Assembly (NCBI GenBank): GCA_934162685.1
Contig: CAKPJO010000031.1
Coordinates: forward strand, 1-12,427
Direction: 5' to 3'
Length of the DNA stretch: 12,427 nt
Source of the DNA: an uncultured Bacilli bacterium
GTDB taxonomy: Bacteria; Bacillota_I; Bacilli_A; RFN20; CAG-826
In this document: positions 1-6,101 of the stretch, in pieces
Numbering within the stretch: position 1 is the first letter of the stretch
How the letters are laid out: every line of letters starts with the position of its first letter
The notes under the pieces: model-generated
What the model was told of the DNA's origin: nothing
What the model saw: only the letters and a program-made list of their open reading frames with translations
Database searches by the model: none
Program-made: the position numbers and the translations under genes

Positions 1-2
1 GT

Positions 3-824
3 ACTTGGAATGTCGACTTATTAAATGAAGTTGGTAAGAGCTTTGGTGAAGAAGGATTATGGGGCGGCGGCGTTGGCTGGTATGGTCCTGGCGCTAATAC
101 ACATAGAACTCCATATGCTGGAAGAAACTTTGAATACTTCTCAGAAGATGGTTTTATTTCTGGTAAATTATGTGAAGCAGAAGTTCATGGTGCAATGGAA
201 AAAGGTACAATTCCATATTTAAAACATTTCTTCTTAAACGATCAAGAAACTAACCGTATTGGTGTTTGTACATTCTCTAATGAACAAGCAATCCGTGAAA
301 TTTATTTACGTTCATTCCAATATGCTTTTGAAACAACTGGCGAAGATGATAAATCATGTTCTGGTGTTATGGGAGCATTTAATCGTTTAGGTATGATTTG
401 GACAGGACACTATACAAACTTATGGAAAAATGTCATGGAAAAAGAATTTGGCTTCTTAGGAAGTGTTACAACTGACTTTGGCCAAAAACAAGGTAGTTTA
501 ATGGAACCTCAACTTGCTTATGAAGCTGGTACTCATATGTTCTGTACTTCTGGAACAGGCTTTGCTACATACTTAGAAAACATTAACTTTACTGAAGATA
601 CTAAACTTATGAAAAATATGAGAGAAGCAATTCACCGTCAACTATACAACTTTGCAAATAGTGCGGCAATGAATGGTATGACTTCCTCATCTAAGATTGT
701 TGTTGTTCGTGTTTTGTATCAAAAAGCATTGACTGCTACAACAGTTGTTTCTTCAATTGTATTAGCAGGATCACTTGCACTTATGACTTTAGGATTACTT
801 GCTAAACGTAAGGAGGTAGAATAA
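3..824 (+). CDS. GH3 glycoside hydrolase, C-terminal part, membrane anchored (5' end off window)
   Basis: The frame is open from the window edge, so the start lies upstream; 273 residues are visible. Seen: an N-R-T/R-N-F-E-Y-F-S-E-D stretch, then K-H-F-x-x-N-D-Q-E at about residues 74-82 (substrate-pocket Lys-His in GH3), then T-T-D-F-G with the Asp codon at 474-476 at the position of the GH3 nucleophile (usually S-D-W). The chain ends about 115 residues later with a hydrophobic helix (about 745-803) and the positive tail KRKEVE. Known: GH3 enzymes hydrolyse beta-glucosides, beta-xylosides or related glycans; in some (Ruminococcus albus type) the C-type domain precedes the catalytic N-type domain. 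Inference: this is such a permuted enzyme, with its GH3_C and any fibronectin-like domain upstream, held on the outer face of the membrane by its C-terminal helix. Substrate cannot be told. An internal ATG at 195 is not the real start because homology continues upstream. Confidence 0.87.
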   Translation, partial: TWNVDLLNEVGKSFGEEGLWGGGVGWYGPGANTHRTPYAGRNFEYFSEDGFISGKLCEAEVHGAMEKGTIPYLKHFFLNDQETNRIGVCTFSNEQAIREIYLRSFQYAFETTGEDDKSCSGVMGAFNRLGMIWTGHYTNLWKNVMEKEFGFLGSVTTDFGQKQGSLMEPQLAYEAGTHMFCTSGTGFATYLENINFTEDTKLMKNMREAIHRQLYNFANSAAMNGMTSSSKIVVVRVLYQKALTATTVVSSIVLAGSLALMTLGLLAKRKEVE

Positions 825-825
825 T

Positions 826-1227
826 ATGCTAAAAAAGTTTTTAGAAACAAAAAAAGCAGGATGGTATGTTGAATTAGCTTCTTTCATTCTTGCGCTTATT
901 ACTCTTATTGCTTATGTGGCTAGAGGTGGAAACTATTTATCACCAGTTAGTACATCTGCAGTAGTATTATTATCTATTGGTTTAGTAGTTAATGTAGTAG
1001 CGCTTTTTAAAGATTTTAAAGTACTAGGATTACTTCCAGTCGCATTATATGCTGGATCTGCGGCAATATTATTAAATACTGAGATGCTATTTATTTCTAA
1101 CGTTATATTTGGTGTTGATGGTAATAGTTTTGATGTTGCATTCTTTATGTTTATCATTTGCGATATTTTAGCTATTATAACTTCTGCGGTCGCATTTTCG
1201 ATGGGATTAACTAAAGAAGTTAAATAA
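826..1227 (+). CDS. Small four-helix integral membrane protein, unknown function
   Basis: 133 residues starting one base after the GH3 stop; its ribosome binding site AAGGAGG (about 810-816) lies inside the end of the GH3 gene, so the two are translationally linked. Four hydrophobic segments are visible at about residues 12-32, 42-61, 66-84 and 103-125, with a basic N-terminus (MLKKFLETKKAGW) and a short basic tail. No catalytic motif, signal peptidase site or known domain is recognised. From memory, small membrane proteins of this look occur next to GH3 genes in other Bacillota, but I cannot search that here. The tight coupling suggests a role in membrane placement, assembly or function of the GH3 enzyme, which is inference. 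A terminator follows at once, so the operon ends here. Confidence 0.8.
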   Translation: MLKKFLETKKAGWYVELASFILALITLIAYVARGGNYLSPVSTSAVVLLSIGLVVNVVALFKDFKVLGLLPVALYAGSAAILLNTEMLFISNVIFGVDGNSFDVAFFMFIICDILAIITSAVAFSMGLTKEVK

Positions 1228-1238
1228 ATTACGATTTT

Positions 1239-1270
1239 AAGGAGATAGACATTGGTTTTATCTCCTTTTC
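1239..1270 (+). terminator. Rho-independent terminator after the GH3 operon
   Basis: Perfect 9-bp stem AAGGAGATA (1239-1247) with TATCTCCTT (1259-1267), an 11-nt loop and a short T run (1266-1269). It lies 12 nt after the membrane-protein stop. A second small hairpin (TTAGCA/TGCTAA, 1271-1287) follows directly. The T run is short, so termination may be partial. Confidence 0.65.
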
Positions 1271-1310
1271 TTAGCAAAAACTGCTAATAAAGTAAGAAAA
1301 AATTTTTTTC

Positions 1311-1328
1311 TATTGATTATAATCAATA
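1311..1328. promoter_or_regulatory. Perfect 18-bp palindrome overlapping the rpmE -35 box (putative operator)
   Basis: TATTGATTATAATCAATA is identical to its reverse complement over all 18 bases. It covers the -35 hexamer of the rpmE promoter, so a bound protein would block RNA polymerase. Its A/T-rich TGATTA-TAATCA form recalls Fur-family boxes (Fur, PerR, Zur) but lacks their usual odd central base, so the regulator is not identified. Zinc control would make sense because the gene product is a zinc-ribbon L31, but that is inference. Confidence 0.55.
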
Positions 1329-1342
1329 CTTTATGTTATATT
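1313..1342 (+). promoter_or_regulatory. Promoter of rpmE
   Basis: -35 TTGATT (1313-1318), 18-nt spacer, extended -10 TG-T-TATATT (TG at 1334-1335, hexamer 1337-1342). Transcription would start near 1349, giving a leader of about 60 nt. It lies just after the terminator of the upstream operon, which fits a new transcription unit. Confidence 0.6.
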
Positions 1343-1348
1343 GTTTTA

Positions 1349-1407
1349 GCAACTTTCTTTAGGCCGCAAAAAAATTTGGCTTAAGGCGGAAGGAGAACGA
1401 ACTAATT
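1349..1407 (+). promoter_or_regulatory. rpmE 5' leader with possible ribosome-site-sequestering stem
   Basis: The leader contains CTTT (1357-1360) and CCGC (1364-1367), which can pair with GCGG (1386-1389) and AAGG (1390-1393), leaving a three-base bulge. The second arm includes the ribosome binding site AAGGAG (1390-1395). L31 leaders that bind the protein are known in Firmicutes as a class; whether this one belongs to it I cannot tell from sequence alone. Confidence 0.3.
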
Positions 1408-1614
1408 ATGAAAAAAGGTATTCACCCAGCTTATCACAAGTGCAAAGTTACTTGTGTCTCATGTGGAGCAACATTTGAAACAGGTTCTGTATTAGACGAA
1501 ATTCGTGTTGATACATGTTCAAATTGCCATCCATTCTATACTGGAAAACAACGCTTTACTCAAGCAGATGGCCGCGTTGATCGTTTCATGAAGAGATACG
1601 GAATGAAAAAATAG
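1408..1614 (+). CDS. rpmE: 50S ribosomal protein L31, zinc-binding type
   Basis: 68 residues, the usual length. It is a component of the large ribosomal subunit at the inter-subunit bridge region. Recognised by the start MKKGIHP, the T-C-S-N-C-H-P-F-Y-T-G-K-Q core and the end D-G-R-V-D-R-F-x-K-R-Y-G. Cysteines at 12, 16, 19, 37 and 40; C16, C19, C37 and C40 form the zinc ribbon, so this is the C+ (zinc-containing) form. The first knuckle is C-x2-C rather than the C-x-C of E. coli and B. subtilis L31, a one-residue insertion also found in mollicute L31. The ribosome binding site AAGGAG sits 12 nt before the ATG, slightly far; the start is fixed by the conserved N-terminus. It has its own promoter with a palindromic operator and is followed by a strong terminator. 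Confidence 0.96.
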   Translation: MKKGIHPAYHKCKVTCVSCGATFETGSVLDEIRVDTCSNCHPFYTGKQRFTQADGRVDRFMKRYGMKK

Positions 1615-1630
1615 TTTTCAAACGTGTATT

Positions 1631-1664
1631 AGACCGTTATCAACGCGATAACGGTTTTCTTTTT
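1631..1664 (+). terminator. Rho-independent terminator between rpmE and metG
   Basis: Perfect 9-bp stem ACCGTTATC (1633-1641) with GATAACGGT (1647-1655), loop AACGC, extended by an A-T and a G-T pair at 1631-1632/1656-1657, followed by TTTCTTTTTTC. This is the best terminator in the window. The metG ribosome binding site starts only about 10 nt later and I see no promoter between them. Confidence 0.85.
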
Positions 1665-1688
1665 TCTTAAATAAGGAGGATCTAAATA

Positions 1689-3278
1689 ATGAAAAAAAAT
1701 TATTATATAACTACACCTATTTATTACCCTAGCGCTAATTTACATATTGGTCATGCTTATTGCACTACTTGTGTAGATGTTATTGCTCGTGTTAGAAGAA
1801 TTCAAGGTTATAACACTTACTTTTTAACTGGCGCTGATGAACATGGTGAAAAAATTGAAAAGAATGCTGCTTTAAAAGGAATGACTCCACAAGCATTCGT
1901 CGATGATATTGTTAAAGGTATCAAAGATTTATGGAAAGCTTTAGAAATCACTAATGATGATTTTATTCGTACAACTGAAGAAAGACACTGGATGGTTGTA
2001 CAAAAGATATTCTCCCGTTTATTAGAACAAGGTGATATTTATCTTGGAAAATATGAAGGTTGGTATTGCACACCTTGCGAATCTTTTTGGACTGATACTC
2101 AAGTAGGAGAAAATCATATTTGTCCTGACTGCGGTCGTGAAGTTCATAAAGCAAGTGAAGAAGCCTATTTCTTTAAAGTAAGTAAATACGCTGATAGATT
2201 AGTTAAGTTTTATGAAGATCATCCTGATTTCATTTATCCTGAATCAAGAAAAAATGAAATGCTTAATACATTTATTAAACCTGGATTAGAAGATTTATGT
2301 ATTTCTCGTACATCTTTTACTTGGGGTGTTCCAATTAAAGAAAATCCATGTCATATTATTTATGTTTGGATTGATGCACTTGTTAACTATATTTCTGCTT
2401 TAGGATATTTAAGTGATGATGCATCTAAATTTGAAACTTTCTGGGGAGAAGATTCTGAGATTGTTCATGTAATCGGTAATGATATTACACGTTTCCACAC
2501 TATTTATTGGCCAATTCTTTTAATGGCTTTAGGTTTAAGATTACCAGATAAAGTATTTGTCCATGGTTTATTAATGATGAAAGATGGAAAAATGTCTAAG
2601 TCTCGTGGTAATGTTGTTAATCCGTATCCGTTAATTGAAAAATATGGCGTTGACGCTGTTAGATATTATTTAGTACGTGAAACAATATTCGGACAAGATG
2701 GTACATTTTCACCAGAACAATTCGCGGAACGTATTAATACAGATTTAGCTAATAGTTATGGTAATTTATTAAGTAGAACAATTTCTATGATTAGTAAATA
2801 CTTTGATGGCGTAATTCCTGAATATAAAGGAAATATAACTGAATTTGATCATTTCATTTTAGAACAAGCTAATGACACTGTTGAACGCTACGAAAAAGCA
2901 TTTGATACTCTTAAGATTACTGATGCTTTCATTGCAGTTATGGATTTAGTAAATAGAGCTAATAAATACATTGATGAAACAATGCCTTGGGCTTTAGCTA
3001 AAGATGAAAGTAAAAAAGAAGAACTTGCTTCAGTTATGTCACATTTAGCTAATGTGCTTTATGTAAGTTCTATTCTCTTACAACCAGTATTAATTCATAG
3101 TGCTCCAAAAGCTTTAGAAGCATTAGGTGTAAGTGAAGAATTAAAAGATTATAAAAATGTTAAGGAATTTGGTAAATTAGGTAATACATTAGTTACTAAG
3201 ATTGATCCATTATTTCCTCGACTAGATGTAGCAAAAGAAGCTGAATATATTAAAGGCTTAATGCAAAATAATAAATAA
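1689..3278 (+). CDS. metG: Methionyl-tRNA synthetase, short form
   Basis: 529 residues. Charges tRNA-Met (elongator and initiator) with methionine using ATP, in the cytoplasm. Seen: the class I signatures H-I-G-H at residues 19-22 and K-M-S-K-S at 301-305 (in D-G-K-M-S-K-S-R-G-N), and the C-x2-C pairs C127/C130 and C145/C148 of the zinc-knuckle insertion in the connective peptide. The Rossmann catalytic core fills about 1-340, and the helical anticodon-binding domain fills the remainder to about 500. E. coli and B. subtilis enzymes carry a further C-terminal tRNA-binding (EMAPII-like) domain; it is absent here, as in many compact MetRS. Ribosome binding site AAGGAGGA (1673-1680), 8 nt before the ATG. 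There is no T-box leader in the short gap after the rpmE terminator. It probably depends on read-through from rpmE or a promoter within it. Confidence 0.97.
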   Translation: MKKNYYITTPIYYPSANLHIGHAYCTTCVDVIARVRRIQGYNTYFLTGADEHGEKIEKNAALKGMTPQAFVDDIVKGIKDLWKALEITNDDFIRTTEERHWMVVQKIFSRLLEQGDIYLGKYEGWYCTPCESFWTDTQVGENHICPDCGREVHKASEEAYFFKVSKYADRLVKFYEDHPDFIYPESRKNEMLNTFIKPGLEDLCISRTSFTWGVPIKENPCHIIYVWIDALVNYISALGYLSDDASKFETFWGEDSEIVHVIGNDITRFHTIYWPILLMALGLRLPDKVFVHGLLMMKDGKMSKSRGNVVNPYPLIEKYGVDAVRYYLVRETIFGQDGTFSPEQFAERINTDLANSYGNLLSRTISMISKYFDGVIPEYKGNITEFDHFILEQANDTVERYEKAFDTLKITDAFIAVMDLVNRANKYIDETMPWALAKDESKKEELASVMSHLANVLYVSSILLQPVLIHSAPKALEALGVSEELKDYKNVKEFGKLGNTLVTKIDPLFPRLDVAKEAEYIKGLMQNNK

Positions 3279-3284
3279 TTATTT

Positions 3285-3316
3285 AGTCTCACTCTTTTTG
3301 GGTGAGACTTTATTTA
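3285..3316 (+). terminator. Terminator-like hairpin between metG and rlmD
   Basis: 8-bp perfect stem AGTCTCAC (3285-3292) with GTGAGACT (3302-3309), 9-nt loop, then TTATTT. The T run is broken by an A, so termination is likely partial. The rlmD ribosome binding site AAGGAG follows immediately and no promoter is visible between them. Confidence 0.6.
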
Positions 3317-3326
3317 AGGAGAAGTT

Positions 3327-4697
3327 ATGAAGAAAAAGAAAACATTTGATTTAGGCACAATAACTGGTAAGTGTGTGGATTATACATTTGATGGCAAAGG
3401 TATTGTAAAAACAAACACAAAACCTTGTTTTGTTGATGCTTTATTAGTGGGCGAAGAAGCGGATATTAAGCTTAATTATCAAAAGAGCGAAATGTATTTT
3501 GGTAAAATTCTTAAACTTCATAATTTGTCTCCTAATCGTATAAAACCAATGTGTCCTGTTTCTACAGCTTGTGGTGGTTGTTGTTTCCAAAATTTAAAAT
3601 ATGAAGAACAATTAAAATTTAAACAAAAGAAAGTAAAAGATGCTTTATATAAAATTGGACATTTAAATGTTAATGTTGAACCCACTATTGGAATGGAAAA
3701 TCCATATCATTACCGTAATAAAATTCAAATGCCAATTGGCATGAATCAAAAGAAACAAATCATATCAGGATTTTATCGTACTGATTCGCATGAAATTATT
3801 CCTATTAATGAATGCTTTATTGAAGATGAACGTGCAAGTAAGATTATTAATACTTTAAAAGCATTAATGAAAAAACATAAAATTTTACCTTATAACGAAG
3901 ATACGCGTGTTGGTATTATTCGTCATTGTTTAATTCGTACAAGTCATTATTATCCACAAATTATGGTAGTATTAGTTACTAATGCGGATTCATTTCCAGG
4001 AAGAAATAATTTAGTAAAAGATTTACACGCAGAATGTAAGGAAATAACCACGATTGTACAAAATATTAATACGCGTGACACTAATGTCATTATGGGTGAA
4101 AAAGAAAGAATATTAATGGGTAAAGGATTTATTATTGATGAATTATGTGGAGTTAAATTTCAAATATCTTCCAAATCATTTTATCAAGTTAATCCTACTC
4201 AAACAGAAAAATTATATGAAACCGCAATTAAACTAGCTAATGTAACTAAAGATGATGTTGTTTTAGATGCTTATTGTGGTATTGGTACAATTGGATTAAT
4301 TACTAGTAAATATGCTAAACAAGTAATAGGCGTAGAAATTGTTAAAGACGCAATTAAAGACGCTAATAACAATGCTAGAATTAATAATATTGATAATGTG
4401 GAGTTTTATTGTGATGATGCTGGTGACTTTATTATGAATCAATTTAATAAAGGATTTAATTATGATGTTGTTATTATGGATCCTCCACGTAAAGGATCTG
4501 ATGAAAAATTCTTATCTATTTTATTAAAAACATTACCAAAGCGTGTTGTTTATGTATCATGTGATCCATCAACATTAGCTAGGGATTTGAAATATTTATC
4601 TAAATCTTATGATATTAAAAAAGTAGTTCCTGTTGATATGTTCCCTCAAACATATCATGTGGAGACGGTGGCGTTGCTGAGTCGCAAAAATGGCTGA
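3327..4697 (+). CDS. rlmD: 23S rRNA (uracil-5-)-methyltransferase, RlmD/RlmCD family
   Basis: 456 residues. Uses S-adenosylmethionine to make 5-methyluridine in 23S rRNA (U1939 in E. coli; the Gram-positive RlmCD also modifies U747, so the exact sites are uncertain). Seen in order: an N-terminal TRAM RNA-binding domain (about 5-65); the [4Fe-4S] cluster cysteines C76, C82, C85 and C163; the SAM-binding motif D-A-Y-C-G-I-G-T-I-G at 314-323; D-P-P-R-K-G at 385-390; the catalytic nucleophile C412 in V-S-C-D-P-S-T-L-A-R-D-L; and the general base E446 in H-V-E-T-V-A-L. Ribosome binding site AAGGAGAAGTT before the ATG. Odd: from codon 444 to the end nearly every third base is G or C (gtg gag acg gtg gcg ttg ctg), unlike the A/T-ending codons of the rest. 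The protein stays intact, so the gene is probably functional. Confidence 0.95.
   Translation: MKKKKTFDLGTITGKCVDYTFDGKGIVKTNTKPCFVDALLVGEEADIKLNYQKSEMYFGKILKLHNLSPNRIKPMCPVSTACGGCCFQNLKYEEQLKFKQKKVKDALYKIGHLNVNVEPTIGMENPYHYRNKIQMPIGMNQKKQIISGFYRTDSHEIIPINECFIEDERASKIINTLKALMKKHKILPYNEDTRVGIIRHCLIRTSHYYPQIMVVLVTNADSFPGRNNLVKDLHAECKEITTIVQNINTRDTNVIMGEKERILMGKGFIIDELCGVKFQISSKSFYQVNPTQTEKLYETAIKLANVTKDDVVLDAYCGIGTIGLITSKYAKQVIGVEIVKDAIKDANNNARINNIDNVEFYCDDAGDFIMNQFNKGFNYDVVIMDPPRKGSDEKFLSILLKTLPKRVVYVSCDPSTLARDLKYLSKSYDIKKVVPVDMFPQTYHVETVALLSRKNG
4656..4697. other. Candidate attachment-site footprint at the rlmD 3' end
   Basis: The last 14 codons of rlmD (starting at the CAT of the H-V-E-T motif) are GC-rich while the preceding 443 codons are A/T-ending. 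The H-V-E-T codons at the 3' end of this gene are a known insertion target of integrative conjugative elements in streptococci and related bacteria; the element restores the reading frame with its own sequence. Here the shift is seen directly; that it marks an integration scar is inference. No integrase and no second copy of the core were found in the window. Confidence 0.45.
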
Positions 4698-4896
4698 AAA
4701 AGGCCAAAAATCGATAAAAATTTAGGGATTTCCTACTTCTCAAAAAAGCGGGAAAGCCTCTTTTTTATTGCAAAAATGGGCTAAGTGGCGGTAAACCGGT
4801 AAAAAATAGGGCTTTACTCGTATGGGAGAATAGGTCAACTTCAAAAATGAACACCCAACCTAGGTTTCCAAAAATTGAATATTTATCAAAAATATA
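4698..4896. other. Gene-free stretch after rlmD, compositionally different
   Basis: All frames on both strands are interrupted. The first 170 bases are more GC-rich than the surroundings. Contents: an A/T hairpin AAAAAAG...CTTTTTT (about 4743-4766) that could act as a weak terminator for rlmD, a 7-bp tandem direct repeat CGGTAAA (4789-4795 and 4797-4803), and a 10-bp palindrome AACCTAGGTT (4857-4866). I recognise no RNA gene here. It may be the end of a mobile element. Confidence 0.35.
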
Positions 4897-4925
4897 TTGA
4901 CGATAATCGCAGCAGTAGGTACAAT
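4897..4925 (+). promoter_or_regulatory. Promoter for the downstream membrane-protein gene
   Basis: -35 TTGACG (4897-4902), exactly 17 nt, -10 TACAAT (4920-4925). Transcription would start near 4932, giving a leader of about 70 nt that contains a small AAGTTT/AAACTT inverted repeat. Confidence 0.6.
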
Positions 4926-5002
4926 GTTTGAGAAGTAATTATTTAATAGTAAGTTTAAAAATATAAAACTTGATTATTATTTAGATTGTGAGGTACATAT
5001 AA

Positions 5003-5764
5003 ATGAAACCTATGAAACCTATTAATTTTATTATTGCAAGTATTTTACTTCCGTTTTCTTTATGCGTTATGTTTATTCCTTCTTTTGCTTCTTTTGTTTC
5101 TGTTATTTTCTTTGGACTTCTGGATTTGATTTTAAAAGCTGCTAATATAACAATGGGAGAAGGTGTGAACTTTGTTGTTTATACACAATTAATTGGAGGC
5201 TCAATTCTAGCTTCAATTCCTGTTATCATTTGGGGTTATGGATATTCATTTGAACCTAATTTTTATAATAAAAAGTTCTTGGATAAACTTTCTGACTTTC
5301 TTGTTGCGACTTGGTGGCTTTGTTTAATTTTAGAAATAGGTGTTCTTGTAATAGTTTATCGTTGGGCATCATCGGTTAATGGCCTTGGTGGAATAACTCC
5401 TGTAGAACCAAATGAAGAACTGAGTGGCTTTAAAGCTTTTATGAATAACTTTACTTATATTTATGGCTGGTATATTTTTCCAATTCTATTTCCAGTTTTA
5501 GTTTCCTTTTGCTATTGGCTTTCTTTAAAGCCAGAATCTAAAGCAGGAAAAATTTGTGTTTTGTCGATTCTAAGTTTTATTCTTATTGCTGTAATTCCTG
5601 GATTATTCTTATTCCTATTAGAATTATTTAGTGGCCTTATTGTTGTTGCTTATATTGGAATAATGATTTTAATTTTTATAGCAATTGTTAATAGTAGTGA
5701 TGGTAAAGTTCATTTACGTGGATACATTAATAATAATGGAGATATTCATATTGACGAACTTTAA
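5003..5764 (+). CDS. Multi-pass integral membrane protein, unknown function
   Basis: 253 residues, not recognised. Hydrophobic segments at about residues 8-45 (probably two helices), 58-79, 100-120, 153-174, 183-207 and 211-230, so six or seven membrane helices. A polar, Pro/Glu-containing loop lies at about 121-150, and a short hydrophilic tail (about 231-253, ending GDIHIDEL) probably sits on one face of the membrane. No transporter signature, protease motif or nucleotide-binding motif is visible. Ribosome binding site GAGGT about 8 nt before the ATG; a second in-frame ATG at 5012 is less well placed. It has its own promoter and lies between the altered rlmD 3' end and a broken RNase III gene, so it looks like accessory cargo (inference). 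Confidence 0.75.
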   Translation: MKPMKPINFIIASILLPFSLCVMFIPSFASFVSVIFFGLLDLILKAANITMGEGVNFVVYTQLIGGSILASIPVIIWGYGYSFEPNFYNKKFLDKLSDFLVATWWLCLILEIGVLVIVYRWASSVNGLGGITPVEPNEELSGFKAFMNNFTYIYGWYIFPILFPVLVSFCYWLSLKPESKAGKICVLSILSFILIAVIPGLFLFLLELFSGLIVVAYIGIMILIFIAIVNSSDGKVHLRGYINNNGDIHIDEL

Positions 5765-5821
5765 GATTATAAGAATAAATTTTGAATGTCATTTAATTTA
5801 TACTGTGAATGAAGCCAGGGC

Positions 5822-6064
5822 TTGAATAAAAGAATGGAAAAACAAGATTTAAAAGAAATTCAAAGAAAGATAGGCTATCAATTTAATAATATTGCATTAT
5901 TATTTCAAGCATTTACAAGGAAGTCATATTCTAATCAATTTGGTGGAGAAAATAATGAGGTATTAGAATTTTTAGGCGACGAAATTTTGGACTTTTATGT
6001 AAAAAAATACATTTTACTAATTCGTTTTGTGCTAATATTTACATTTTACGAAGAAATGTTGTAA
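5822..6064 (+). pseudogene. Truncated RNase III-domain gene fragment
   Basis: About 60 residues match the start of an RNase III domain: R-K-I-G-Y-Q-F-N-N then F-T-R-K-S-Y, then the signature N-N-E-V-L-E-F-L-G-D-E-I-L-D-F-Y-V. In RNase III the two Glu and the Asp of this signature (E46, E49, D53 counting from the TTG at 5822) bind the catalytic metal ions. The second metal-binding cluster and the dsRNA-binding domain are missing: after D-F-Y-V-K-K the frame runs into about 18 unrelated hydrophobic residues and stops at 80. No other frame continues the domain. The start is uncertain (TTG 5822 or ATG 5834; neither has a good ribosome site). The G-G-E-N-N form looks like the accessory stand-alone RNase III proteins of Firmicutes rather than the housekeeping rnc product, which is a judgement from memory. 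Most likely a non-functional 3'-deleted remnant. Confidence 0.7.
6008..6049. repeat. 10-bp direct repeat at the RNase III breakpoint
   Basis: TACATTTTAC occurs at 6008-6017 and again at 6040-6049, starting about where similarity to RNase III is lost. Short repeats of this kind are often left by slippage deletions or insertion/excision events, but in AT-rich DNA 10 bp can also be chance. Confidence 0.4.
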
Positions 6065-6065
6065 G

Positions 6066-6101
6066 AAAAATAAAAATTGGAACTATTAATTTAATTCCAA
6101 T
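6066..6101 (-). terminator. Rho-independent terminator of the minus-strand aminotransferase/ABC block
   Basis: Read on the minus strand: stem ATTGGAA (6101-6095) with TTCCAAT (6082-6076), then TTTTATTTTT (6075-6066). The stem contains the last codons and stop of the aminotransferase. On the plus strand the same hairpin has little T run, so it mainly ends minus-strand transcription. Confidence 0.7.

Noticed and set aside
25..222. 65-codon frame overlapping the start of the window
   Set aside because: It lies in another frame inside the GH3 coding sequence, which shows clear GH3 motifs through this region.
933..1277. 114-codon minus-strand frame opposite the small membrane protein
   Set aside because: The plus-strand gene has a perfect ribosome site, helices and a terminator; the minus frame is low-complexity Asn/Thr/Ile-rich.
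1615..1688. T-box riboswitch upstream of metG
   Set aside because: The gap is only 74 nt and is filled by the rpmE terminator and the ribosome site; there is no room for specifier and antiterminator structures.
4896..4938. Short peptide-like frame ending M-F-E-K-stop before the membrane-protein gene
   Set aside because: The same bases form a good -35/-10 promoter, the frame has an upstream stop within a few codons, and no ribosome site is present.
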